A stretch of DNA of 11,514 nt from NCBI GenBank assembly GCA_038198445.1, contig JBBPZZ010000068.1, positions 1-11,514 on the forward strand, given 5' to 3'. The position numbers and the translations under genes are program-made. This document shows positions 1 to 6,618 of this stretch, piece after piece (position 1 is the first letter of the stretch; every line of letters begins with the position of its first letter). Under the pieces are notes generated by a model. The model saw only the letters and a program-made list of their open reading frames with translations. It made no database searches and was not told where the DNA came from. The DNA is from JACDDK01 sp038198445. Lineage in GTDB: Bacteria > Actinomycetota > Rubrobacteria > Rubrobacterales > Rubrobacteraceae.

Positions 1-73
1 AGAGATCGTCGAAGCGAGCGGCGTACTCCTCAAGCGGACCGGGGGACGGGGCCACGGGCAGTCGTCTGGTCAT
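1..73 (-). CDS. Transposase N-terminus (IS701 family-like), runs off window
   Basis: On the minus strand an ATG at 71-73 opens a frame that stays open to the window edge, giving 24 residues that begin MTRRLPVAPSPGPLEEYAAR. The pattern (short basic start, proline-rich segment, then a Leu-Glu-x-Tyr-Ala-x-x-Phe-Asp-Asp-Leu stretch) resembles the start of actinobacterial IS701-family DDE transposases. I recognise it from memory only. Such an enzyme would cut and rejoin IS ends. The ORF is too short here to show any catalytic residue. The very strong ribosome binding site directly upstream supports the start. Family assignment is moderate; that this is a real gene start is more secure. Confidence 0.6.
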   Translation of the reverse strand, partial: MTRRLPVAPSPGPLEEYAARFDDL

Positions 74-78
74 GACGG

Positions 79-87
79 CACCTCCTT
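79..87 (-). promoter_or_regulatory. Strong Shine-Dalgarno of the transposase gene
   Basis: Read on the minus strand the sequence is AAGGAGGTG, a nine-base match to the anti-Shine-Dalgarno end of 16S rRNA. It sits five bases before the ATG at 71-73. It fixes the start of the otherwise tiny transposase fragment. Confidence 0.75.
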
Positions 88-130
88 GCGCGCCGCCATT
101 TGAGCATGGTTCTTTACCTACTTCAACAAA

Positions 131-508
131 CTACCGCTAAACAAGCTCAAGGACATGGGCGTAAAGCTCGCCATTGACGACTTCGGGACCGGGTACTCTT
201 CCCTCTCCTACCTCAACCGTTTCCCAATGGACTATTTAAAAATAGACCGGTCGTTCGTGGATAAACTCGGAACTGGCGCCGAGAACGAGTCCATTGTCCT
301 GGGTACGATCCAGCTGACTCACGCCCTCAACATGCGGGCGATCGCCGAGGGTGTGGAAACCGCCGAACAAGCCCGGATCCTGCGAGAGATGGGTTGCGAC
401 ATGGCCCAGGGCTTCTACTTCTCCAAAGCTGTGCCCGCCCAGGACGCCTCTTCCCTGCTTTCGCGCGCCTTCGCGGCGCCGGACACCATCCCGGACGACA
501 GGACGTAG
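131..508 (+). pseudogene. C-terminal remnant of an EAL-domain c-di-GMP phosphodiesterase
   Basis: The reading frame encodes the second half of an EAL domain, the family that hydrolyses cyclic di-GMP to pGpG. Visible motifs are DDFGTGYSSL (two metal-binding Asp), LKIDRSFV (catalytic Lys), AIAEGVET (metal-binding Glu) and QGFYFSKAVPA (conserved Gln), followed by a short tail ending in TAG at 506-508. The N-terminal half is absent, including the EAL signature Glu, the metal-binding Asn and any sensor or GGDEF domain. Domain similarity reaches back before the ATG at 155 (residues LNKLKDMG), so that ATG is internal and not a natural start. An IS end lies immediately upstream, so the gene was most likely truncated by insertion. 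The remnant retains no obvious means of translation and should be inactive. The other half may survive beyond the far IS end. Confidence 0.8.
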
Positions 509-562
509 CCCGAAGAAGGAACGCAAGACGGTTTACAGCCAGAGTGTGGGCCGCAAGGAGAC

Positions 563-1522
563 TTACGGGCGCTCCGATACGTGCGCCCCGATGCGACGGT
601 AGCGCTCATACCGGGTTTTTACAAGGGTCCCAGAGTTCATATCCGCGAACTCCGCGAGGACTCGTCCGAGAGCGTCGCCGACGCACTCTATGGCCGCTTC
701 TGGCTCGTTGTGGGCGCCGCCCAGTGGTTCCGGTAGGATCTCATCTATGACCTTGTGCTCTTTGAGGTCCCGCGCCGTCAGCTTCATCGCCTCGGCGGCC
801 TCGGGGGCGCGTGCGGGATCCCGGAAGATTATGGAGGCGCACGCCTCGGGCGCTATGACGGAGAGGTAGGAGTTCTCCAGCATCCCGACGTAATCCGCGA
901 CGCACATGGCTAAAGCGCCACCGGAACCTCCCTCGCCAATAATTACGGAGAGTACAGGGACGGGGGCACGGGCCAGCGCCATGAGGTCCTCGGAGATGGC
1001 CCACGCCTGGCCGCGTTCCTCTCCGCCGCGTCCGGCGAAAGCGCCCGGCGTGTCCACCAGCGCCACTATCGGGAGGCCGAAACGTCCGGCTAGTTCGTAG
1101 AGCCGCTTTACCTTGCGGTAACCCTCGGGGTGGGCCATGCCGAAGTTGCCCTTCACCCGGCTATTTACGTCGCCGCCCTTGTCGTGTCCGATGAGCACCA
1201 CGTTCTGGCCTCCATGCCGGAGCCTGGCGAATCCGCCGCGCACGGCGGGGTCGTCGCCGTAGGCGCGGTCGCCGGACAGCTCGTAGAAGTCGTCGGCCAG
1301 GGCGTCGCGGTACGACCGGAAGTTCGGGCGACCCGCGTGCCGGGCGACCTGGACCCGCTGATAAGGCGAGAGGTTCGAGTAGATACGCTTCTTGGCCGCC
1401 GCCAGGGCCTCTTCGAGACGTGAGATCTCCGTCTGAAGCTCCACGCTCGGTCCCGCGAGCCGGTGCAGCCCGGCGATTCGCTCTTCAAGCTCCTTTATCG
1501 GGCGCTCGAATTCCAGGATCAC
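563..1522 (-). CDS. accA: Acetyl-CoA carboxylase carboxyltransferase subunit alpha
   Basis: AccA pairs with AccD to form the carboxyltransferase that moves CO2 from biotinyl-BCCP to acetyl-CoA, making malonyl-CoA for fatty acid synthesis in the cytoplasm. The protein is 319 residues, the usual length. An N-terminal helical segment (about 1-50) precedes the crotonase-like fold. DTPGAF lies near 157-162 and the glycine-rich oxyanion stretch GEGGSGGALA at 197-206. The conserved IAPEACASIIFRD motif follows at 223-235. The start is GTG at 1520-1522, preceded by GAGGG seven bases upstream. The nearby ATG at 1525-1527 is out of frame and hits a stop at its third codon. The gene lies 10 bases after accD and is last in the trpFBA-accDA operon. 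No convincing terminator hairpin is visible between its TAA and the convergent EAL remnant. Confidence 0.97.
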   Translation of the reverse strand: MILEFERPIKELEERIAGLHRLAGPSVELQTEISRLEEALAAAKKRIYSNLSPYQRVQVARHAGRPNFRSYRDALADDFYELSGDRAYGDDPAVRGGFARLRHGGQNVVLIGHDKGGDVNSRVKGNFGMAHPEGYRKVKRLYELAGRFGLPIVALVDTPGAFAGRGGEERGQAWAISEDLMALARAPVPVLSVIIGEGGSGGALAMCVADYVGMLENSYLSVIAPEACASIIFRDPARAPEAAEAMKLTARDLKEHKVIDEILPEPLGGAHNEPEAAIECVGDALGRVLAEFADMNSGTLVKTRYERYRRIGAHVSERP

Positions 1523-1532
1523 TTCATGACCC

Positions 1533-2414
1533 TCACGCGACGAACCCCAACAACCGTTCGAGGTCGCCCTTTAGCGCCAGCCGATGCACGATGCGGTCCG
1601 CCATCCCGTGCTCGCGCTGGAACTCGGCGGTCTGGAACCCCTCCGGCAGCCGCTCCTTCGTCGTATCTTCTATCACCCGCGCCCCGGCGAAGCCGATCCT
1701 TGCCCCCGGCTCGGCTATCACCACGTCCGCCGCCGTCGCGAACGAGGCCGTAACCCCGCCAAACGTCGGGTCCGTTAGCACCGAAACATACGGCCACGAC
1801 CCATCCATGTAACGTGAGAGCGCGACGCTGGTCTTCGCCATCTGCATCAGGGAGTAGACGCCCTCGAACATCCGCGCCCCGCCCGAGGCTGACACGATGA
1901 TGAGTGGCAGCTCGTCCGAATACGCCACCTCGATAGTGCGTGCGATCTTCTCGCCCACCACGCTCCCCATCGAGCCCCCGATAAACCGGAAGTCCATCGC
2001 GGCGAAGGCGACCCTGCGCCCACCGATCTCACCGATCCCATTCAACACGGCGTCGTCGAGCCCGGTCTTTGCGCGGGCGCTCTCCAGCCTCTTCGCATAG
2101 CCCTCGAAACCCAGAGGGTCTCCGGCGTCCAGTCCTTTGTCGCGCTCCTCGAAGGTCCCGGCGTCGATCAGGAGCCGCACCCGTTCCTGGGCCGCCAGAG
2201 AATAGTGGAACTCGCAGTTTGGACACACGTTGAAGCGGGCCTTGAGGTCCTTCTCGTAGACCGGCTGCCCGCACTTCTCGCACTTGGTGAAGACGGCGTC
2301 CATCGGACCAAGACCGCTCTCGGTCTCGGGGACGGTCCGGGAGTACTCCCGCCGCCTGTGCAGCCAGCTCCTAATGCCGCCCTCCGACCTTCTCCACCCC
2401 GGAGATAGCCTCAC
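1533..2414 (-). CDS. accD: Acetyl-CoA carboxylase carboxyltransferase subunit beta
   Basis: AccD is the zinc-ribbon partner of AccA in the acetyl-CoA carboxylase carboxyltransferase. Counting from the GTG at 2414, four cysteines at 45, 48, 64 and 67 (C-x2-C-x15-C-x2-C) form the zinc ribbon. The crotonase-like domain follows, with IGGSMGSVVGEK (145-156), SASGGARMFEG (175-185) and TDPTFGGVTASFA (214-226). The 293-residue frame is normal in length. The start is uncertain. GTG at 2414 overlaps trpA by 44 bases and has poor ribosome-binding spacing. An ATT at 2373-2375 overlapping the trpA stop (ATTAG) is preceded by GGAGGG at 2380-2385. An ATG at 2301-2303 would leave only seven residues before the zinc ribbon. 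The segment just after the ATT (SWLHRRREYSRTV) looks like the normal AccD N-terminus, so the ATG start seems too short. Confidence 0.93.
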   Translation of the reverse strand: MRLSPGWRRSEGGIRSWLHRRREYSRTVPETESGLGPMDAVFTKCEKCGQPVYEKDLKARFNVCPNCEFHYSLAAQERVRLLIDAGTFEERDKGLDAGDPLGFEGYAKRLESARAKTGLDDAVLNGIGEIGGRRVAFAAMDFRFIGGSMGSVVGEKIARTIEVAYSDELPLIIVSASGGARMFEGVYSLMQMAKTSVALSRYMDGSWPYVSVLTDPTFGGVTASFATAADVVIAEPGARIGFAGARVIEDTTKERLPEGFQTAEFQREHGMADRIVHRLALKGDLERLLGFVA

Positions 2415-3180
2415 GCACCTCGCGCAGCCACTCTCCGACCCTAACCACGCCCTCTTCGTCGACGAGCTTCATCAGCTTGCTGCCGATGATGACCCCGTCA
2501 GCCTCCGCCGCCGCCTCCGCCGCCGCCTCCGCGGAGCCGATCCCGAAGCCCAGAGCCACGGGAGCGTCCGTCTTCGAGCGTACCCGGCGCAGGATCTCGA
2601 CCGCCCCCGGCGGCAGCGCGTCGCGCACGCCCGTCACTCCCGCGACCGACACACAATAAACGAAACCGGTGGCGAGCTTGCCGATCTGCTCCAGGCGCTC
2701 GTCGGACGAGGTCGGCGCCGCCATCGGGCAAAGGGCCACGCCGCGCTCCCCCGCGAGCCCCGCGAAGCCCTCCACCTCGTCCACCGGCAGGTCCGGTATG
2801 ACCAGTCCCGATACCCCGGCCTTCGCAACCGCGTCCAGAAATTCCTCCGCCCCGTGGGCGAAGATGACGTTGTAGTAGATCAAGAAGACCACCGGCACCT
2901 TGTCAGCGAGTCCAGCCGCGAAGTCCAGGCAATATGCCAGGTCCGCCCCGTTTTCGAGTGCTTTGGTCGTCGTGTTCTGGATCGTCGGCCCGTCCGCCAG
3001 CGGGTCGGAGAACGGGACCCCGATCTCCACGATATCCGCCCCCGCTTCGACGTATGCCTCCCCCACATCCCGCGCGCCGTCGAGCGTCGGGAAACCAGCC
3101 GTCAGGTACGGCATGAACGCCACCCGACCGCCCGAGAAAGCCGCCCGCAATCGCTCGCTACCGCGCTCGCTACCCGTCAC
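2371..3180 (-). CDS. trpA: Tryptophan synthase alpha subunit
   Basis: TrpA cleaves indole-3-glycerol phosphate to indole and glyceraldehyde 3-phosphate and passes indole through a tunnel to TrpB. The 269-residue TIM barrel has the standard length. The catalytic residues are recognisable: Glu52 in VEIGVPFSDP and Asp63 in LADGPTIQ. VIPDLPVDE (about 137-145) and the phosphate-binding GFGIGSAEAA stretch also fit. The start is GTG at 3178-3180, overlapping the end of trpB by 11 bases, with GAGGT five bases upstream. The stop TAG is at 2371-2373 and accD follows with overlap. A 12-base tandem repeat encodes an unusual Glu-Ala-Ala-Ala run late in the barrel. Confidence 0.97.
   Translation of the reverse strand: MTGSERGSERLRAAFSGGRVAFMPYLTAGFPTLDGARDVGEAYVEAGADIVEIGVPFSDPLADGPTIQNTTTKALENGADLAYCLDFAAGLADKVPVVFLIYYNVIFAHGAEEFLDAVAKAGVSGLVIPDLPVDEVEGFAGLAGERGVALCPMAAPTSSDERLEQIGKLATGFVYCVSVAGVTGVRDALPPGAVEILRRVRSKTDAPVALGFGIGSAEAAAEAAAEADGVIIGSKLMKLVDEEGVVRVGEWLREVREAISGVEKVGGRH
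2501..2536 (-). repeat. 12-base tandem repeat inside trpA
   Basis: On the plus strand the unit GCCTCCGCCGCC occurs twice perfectly (2501-2512, 2513-2524) and a third time partially (2525-2536). In trpA it encodes a repeated Glu-Ala-Ala-Ala motif. The unit length keeps the frame, so copy-number slippage would lengthen or shorten a helix without breaking the gene. Confidence 0.85.
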
Positions 3181-4390
3181 CGGAGACCTCGTCCGCCTCG
3201 TGCGCGTCCACTCCCAGGACGTCCGCCACCACGTCCACGTCCTTGTCGCCGCGCCCGGAGAGGTTGATCACCATGTTCTTTCCGGGTCCCAACTCTCTCG
3301 CGAGTTTCTCCGCGTAGTGGATGGCGTGGGAGGTCTCAAGGGCCGGGATGATCCCCTCAAGGCGACAGGTCATGGTGAAGGCTTCGAGAGCCTCGTCGTC
3401 GGTGACGCTCACGTACTCGGCCAGTCCCTCGTCCTTGAGGTAGGCGTGTTCGGGGCCGACGGAAGGATAGTCCAGCCCGGCGGAGATCGAGTGGGCCTCC
3501 CGGATCTGGCCGTCCTCCGTCTGCAACACGTAACTCAAGTTGCCGTGCAATACGCCCGGACTCCCCCCGGTAAGGGACGCTCCGTGCTCACCGGTCTCGA
3601 TGCCCCGTCCGGCCGCCTCCACCCCGACCAGCCGCACGTTCTCGCGTCCGATGAACGGATGGAACGCTCCGATGGCGTTGGATCCTCCGCCGACGCAGGC
3701 GATTATGGCGTCCGGGTCGCCACCGAACCGCTCGCGGGCCTGGGCCTCAATCTCAAGGCCGATCACCGTCTGTAGGTCGCGCACGATGCGCGGGTAGGGC
3801 GCGGGTCCCGCCACGGTCCCGATGATGTAGTGCGTGTCCTCCACGTTCGTTACCCAGTCCCGGATCGCCTCGTTCAGCGCGGCTTTGAGCGTCTTAGATC
3901 CGGTCGTCACCGGCCGGACCTCCGCGCCGAGGAGCTTCATCCGAACCACGTTGGGCTTCTGGCGGCGGGTGTCCTCCTCGCCCATGTAGACGACGCACTC
4001 CTTGCCGTAGAGCGCGGCGACGGTGGCGGTGGCGACGCCGTGCTGGCCCGCGCCGGTCTCCGCGATGATGCGCGTCTTGCCCATGCGTTCGGCCAAAAGG
4101 ATCTGTCCGAGGGCGTTGTTGATTTTGTGCGCCCCCGTGTGCGCCAAATCCTCCCGCTTGAACCACACGTTCGCCCCGCCCCACTTCTTCGTAAGACGCT
4201 CGGCGAACATGAGCGGTGTCGGCCGGCCGACGAAGTCCCTCGCCAGGCCGTTCAGTTCCTCCACGAACTCGGGATCGTCGCGGTACCGCTCGTAGGCCTC
4301 TTCTAGCTCTTCGAGGGCGTGTATGAGCGTCTCTGGGACGTAGCGGCCCCCGAAGGGACCGAAGTACCCGGAATCAACCTTTTGCTGCAC
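3170..4390 (-). CDS. trpB: Tryptophan synthase beta subunit
   Basis: TrpB is the PLP enzyme that condenses indole with L-serine to make L-tryptophan, working as an alpha2-beta2 complex with TrpA. The protein is 406 residues, the length of the main TrpB1 type. It starts with the typical GYFGPFGGRYVPETL. The PLP-binding lysine is Lys89 in HTGAHKINNALGQ, the catalytic Glu is Glu111 in AETGAGQHGVA, and the phosphate-binding loop GGGSNAIG lies at 234-241. The start is GTG at 4388-4390, preceded by GGAGGT with six-base spacing, which decides it. It overlaps the 3' end of trpF by 17 bases and the start of trpA by 11, implying translational coupling. Confidence 0.98.
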   Translation of the reverse strand: MQQKVDSGYFGPFGGRYVPETLIHALEELEEAYERYRDDPEFVEELNGLARDFVGRPTPLMFAERLTKKWGGANVWFKREDLAHTGAHKINNALGQILLAERMGKTRIIAETGAGQHGVATATVAALYGKECVVYMGEEDTRRQKPNVVRMKLLGAEVRPVTTGSKTLKAALNEAIRDWVTNVEDTHYIIGTVAGPAPYPRIVRDLQTVIGLEIEAQARERFGGDPDAIIACVGGGSNAIGAFHPFIGRENVRLVGVEAAGRGIETGEHGASLTGGSPGVLHGNLSYVLQTEDGQIREAHSISAGLDYPSVGPEHAYLKDEGLAEYVSVTDDEALEAFTMTCRLEGIIPALETSHAIHYAEKLARELGPGKNMVINLSGRGDKDVDVVADVLGVDAHEADEVSGDG

Positions 4391-4988
4391 TGATGAACCT
4401 CCGAACCCGCTCGCCGTTCTTTTTTCCTGGCGCCTCTTCGAGAGAGCTAGAGGCGTCTACTCCGTAAGGCTCGAAGAACTCGATAGCCTCGCGCACGTTC
4501 TCCGGCGTAAGCCCGCCGGAGACGACGATGTTACCATGCCCCCGCAACGATTTCGTCACCGTCCAGTCGAACCTCTCACCCGTCCCGCCACGCGCCTTCT
4601 CGCTGTACGCATCGAGCAGGTACAGGTCCGCCCCATACTCCTCCATCTTCTCCAGAGAACCCTCGTCCCGTACCCGCACGGCTTTTATTACCTTTAGACC
4701 GCTGTTCTGGAGATCCGTTACGTCCTCCGGCCCCTCATCTCCGTGAAGCTGCGCGTAGTCCAGTCCAACCTCCCGCACCACCCGAAACACCTCCTCGGGC
4801 TCTGAGTTCACGAACACCCCGACCTTGAGGACCCCGTCCGGGAGCGCGGCGGCTATACGGCTAGCCTCGTCCACGCCCACGCGCCGGGGGCTCTCGGCGA
4901 AGATCAGGCCAATGGCGTCCGCGCCGGCATCGGCGGCCAGACGGGCGTCATCGGGATTCGTTATGCCGCAAACTTTGATCATGCTCAT
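4374..4988 (-). CDS. trpF: Phosphoribosylanthranilate isomerase
   Basis: TrpF isomerises N-(5'-phosphoribosyl)anthranilate to the linear carboxyphenylamino-deoxyribulose phosphate by an Amadori rearrangement, two steps before tryptophan synthase. The 204-residue protein is a standard small TIM barrel. The general base is Cys7 in KVCGIT and the general acid is Asp126 in LLDAYS. VGVFVN, YAQLHGDE, VSGGLTPENV and APGKKN also match the family. The usual GVDVSSGVE reads GVDASSSLE here, a mild departure near the phosphate site. The start is ATG at 4986-4988, but an ATG two codons later (4980-4982) is equally possible and neither has a clear ribosome binding site. It is the first gene of the operon. 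trpEGDC are not in the window. Confidence 0.96.
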   Translation of the reverse strand: MSMIKVCGITNPDDARLAADAGADAIGLIFAESPRRVGVDEASRIAAALPDGVLKVGVFVNSEPEEVFRVVREVGLDYAQLHGDEGPEDVTDLQNSGLKVIKAVRVRDEGSLEKMEEYGADLYLLDAYSEKARGGTGERFDWTVTKSLRGHGNIVVSGGLTPENVREAIEFFEPYGVDASSSLEEAPGKKNGERVRRFISAAKG

Positions 4989-5154
4989 GGACCAGAGTGT
5001 ACTCTTTATACGGGACGTCCGGGCTGTAACTGGTGCGCCAAAAGTGTCCCCATGAACCGGATAGTTAAGCGATTCGTAAGGAATTCACAAGAGCCGTGTA
5101 AGAACCGCCGTGTAGATTGCGCCTGGCGGACGGAATACAAAGGAGCCACAGCCC
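4989..5154. promoter_or_regulatory. Divergent intergenic region between trpF operon and oxidoreductase operon
   Basis: This 166-base gap must hold the start signals for two diverging gene sets. On the trpF side a TATAAA (minus strand, 5005-5010) lies about 16 bases from the ATG. A near-palindrome AGAGTGTACTCT (4994-5005) sits between the two, and the self-complementary GGACGTCC lies at 5013-5020. No good -35 hexamer pairs with the TATAAA at normal spacing. On the other side an eight-base direct repeat GCCGTGTA occurs at 5093-5100 and 5107-5114. AAAGGAG at 5139-5145 is the ribosome binding site for the gene at 5155. I see no leader peptide, T-box or riboswitch. The specific promoter positions are weakly supported. 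Confidence 0.5.
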
Positions 5155-6618
5155 ATGCCCCATAAATACGACCTCGTCGTGATAGGCGGTGGCACGGCGG
5201 GCCTCGTCTCGTCAGCCGGGGCGGCCTCGCTTGGGGCGAAGGTCGCCCTGATCGAACGGGACAAGCTCGGCGGCGACTGTCTCTACCACGGCTGCGTCCC
5301 CACCAAGACCCTGGTCAAGAGCGCCCGCGTCGCCCACCTCCTGGACCACTCCGAAGAGTACGGTATCAAGAGCGCGCGCCACGAGGTGGATTTCCCAGCC
5401 GTGATGAGCAGAATGCGTCGGGTTATAGACGTGGCCGGGGAGCAAGACAGCCCCGACCGTTTCCGTGAGCTCGGCGTGGACGTATTTCTTGGGGATGAAG
5501 CCCGCTTCATCTCATCCGAAGAGGTGGCCGTGGACGGCCGGAGGCTCGCGACGCGAAACGTCATCGTCGCCACCGGCTCCCACTCTACCGCGCCACCCAT
5601 AAAAGACCTAGAAGAGGTCGGCTACCTCACCCACGTCGAGGCGCTGCAACTCGACGAACTGCCGCGTTCGATGGTCATTGTTGGCTCTGGCCCGATAGGA
5701 TGCGAGTTCGCCCAGATCTACGCGCGATTCGGCTCGAAAGTAACGCTCGTTTCGTCTTCTCCCCTGCCTCTCGCAAAGGAAGACCCGGAGATCGGCGAGG
5801 TGGCGAAACAGGTGCTCATCGCCGACGGTGTCACCTTCCACGGCGGCTACAGGGCCGATGAAGCCCGCATCGAAGGCGGAGAGAAAGTGCTTACGGCGAC
5901 GAACAAACAGGGCGAGAAGATAGAAGCGCGGGGGGAGGAGATCCTGGTAGCCGCCGGCCGCGCCCCGACCGCCGGAAGCCTGGCCCTGGAGAACGCCGGC
6001 ATCGAACTTGAGAAAAAGGGTCTCACGGTGGACGAGCACCTCCGCACCACGGCCGAGAACGTGTACGCCGCCGGGGACATCACCGGCAAGTACCTCTTTA
6101 CCCACGTCGCCGAGTACCAGGGCCGCACCGCCCTCCGAAACGCCCTGTTTCCCGTGAAGACGAAGGCCGACCACCGCGTCGTCCCCTGGACCACCTTCAC
6201 CGACCCCGAGGTGGCGCGGGTTGGTCTCACGGAAGAGCAGGCCCGCGGGCAGCACGAAGGAGTAAAGGTCTTCCGCCAGCCGTTCAGCGGGGTGGACCGG
6301 GCCATCGCCGACGGAGAGACGGTCGGCTTCGTCAAGATAGTAACGGACAAGAAAGGCAAGATCCTCGGCGGCCACATCATCGGGCCTGACGCGGGAAATT
6401 TGATCCACGAGATCGTGCTCGCGATGCAGAAGAACATCCCAGTACAGACGCTCTCCACGACTATCCACGTCTATCCGACGCTGGCCCAGGCCAACCAGCG
6501 CGCGGCGGACAACTACTACCGCGAGAAGCTCTTCACCGACCGCAACCAGAAGGTGTTCTCGCTCTTCTTCAGCGCGCGGCGCGGGGTGGGCGCCTTGCGA
6601 AGTAAGGTACGAGGATGA
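5155..6618 (+). CDS. FAD-dependent pyridine nucleotide-disulfide oxidoreductase (LPD/mercuric reductase-like)
   Basis: This is a 487-residue class I flavin disulfide reductase. Visible in order are the FAD-binding GGGTAG (11-16) and the redox-active pair Cys42/Cys47 in GGDCLYHGCVPTK. The NAD(P)-binding GSGPIG (177-182), the second FAD motif YAAGDIT (304-310) and a C-terminal dimerisation domain with HVYPTLAQ (438-445) follow. Family members move electrons between NAD(P)H and a disulfide or similar acceptor. The N-terminal heavy-metal domain and C-terminal vicinal cysteines of true mercuric reductase are missing. No 2-oxoacid dehydrogenase genes lie nearby, so neither MerA nor an ordinary E3 role is well supported. 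The dyad Glu of lipoamide dehydrogenases is replaced by Gln445. The start ATG has AAAGGAG nine bases upstream. The gene ends overlapping the VTT protein gene (ATGA), a pairing seen in other bacteria, including fusions. The true substrate is unknown. Confidence 0.88.
   Translation: MPHKYDLVVIGGGTAGLVSSAGAASLGAKVALIERDKLGGDCLYHGCVPTKTLVKSARVAHLLDHSEEYGIKSARHEVDFPAVMSRMRRVIDVAGEQDSPDRFRELGVDVFLGDEARFISSEEVAVDGRRLATRNVIVATGSHSTAPPIKDLEEVGYLTHVEALQLDELPRSMVIVGSGPIGCEFAQIYARFGSKVTLVSSSPLPLAKEDPEIGEVAKQVLIADGVTFHGGYRADEARIEGGEKVLTATNKQGEKIEARGEEILVAAGRAPTAGSLALENAGIELEKKGLTVDEHLRTTAENVYAAGDITGKYLFTHVAEYQGRTALRNALFPVKTKADHRVVPWTTFTDPEVARVGLTEEQARGQHEGVKVFRQPFSGVDRAIADGETVGFVKIVTDKKGKILGGHIIGPDAGNLIHEIVLAMQKNIPVQTLSTTIHVYPTLAQANQRAADNYYREKLFTDRNQKVFSLFFSARRGVGALRSKVRG

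Larger units (their letters stand above)
1..128 (-). mobile_element. End of an insertion sequence (IS701-like), partial
   Basis: The stretch holds the 5' end of a transposase gene reading leftward out of the window plus about 55 bases of upstream leader. That is what one end of an insertion sequence looks like. To its right, EAL-domain coding sequence begins abruptly without its own start. The in-frame stop TGA at 101-103 lies on the IS side of the junction. The exact tip is not determinable from one end. A terminus near 120-135 is inferred from where EAL similarity begins, and the chosen boundary at 128 is approximate. Terminal inverted repeats and a target duplication cannot be checked because the other end lies outside the window. 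Confidence 0.6.

Noticed and set aside
155..157. ATG at 155 as the true start of a small EAL protein
   Set aside because: EAL-domain similarity continues upstream of this codon and no ribosome binding site precedes it, so it is an internal methionine of a truncated gene.
509..562. Terminator between accA and the EAL remnant
   Set aside because: No stable hairpin followed by a T-run is visible on either strand in this short convergent gap.
2284..3267. Long plus-strand open frame of 327 codons opposite trpA
   Set aside because: It lies antisense to a clear trpA with intact active-site residues. Its translation is Arg/Pro/His-rich low-complexity sequence typical of frames opposite GC-rich genes.
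5608..6468. Minus-strand open frame of 286 codons inside the oxidoreductase gene
   Set aside because: It is antisense to a gene with all its FAD, NAD and disulfide motifs. Absence of stops there is expected from GC-rich codon use.
5155..6618. Mercuric reductase (merA)
   Set aside because: There is no heavy-metal-binding N-terminal domain, no C-terminal vicinal cysteine pair and no other mer genes nearby.
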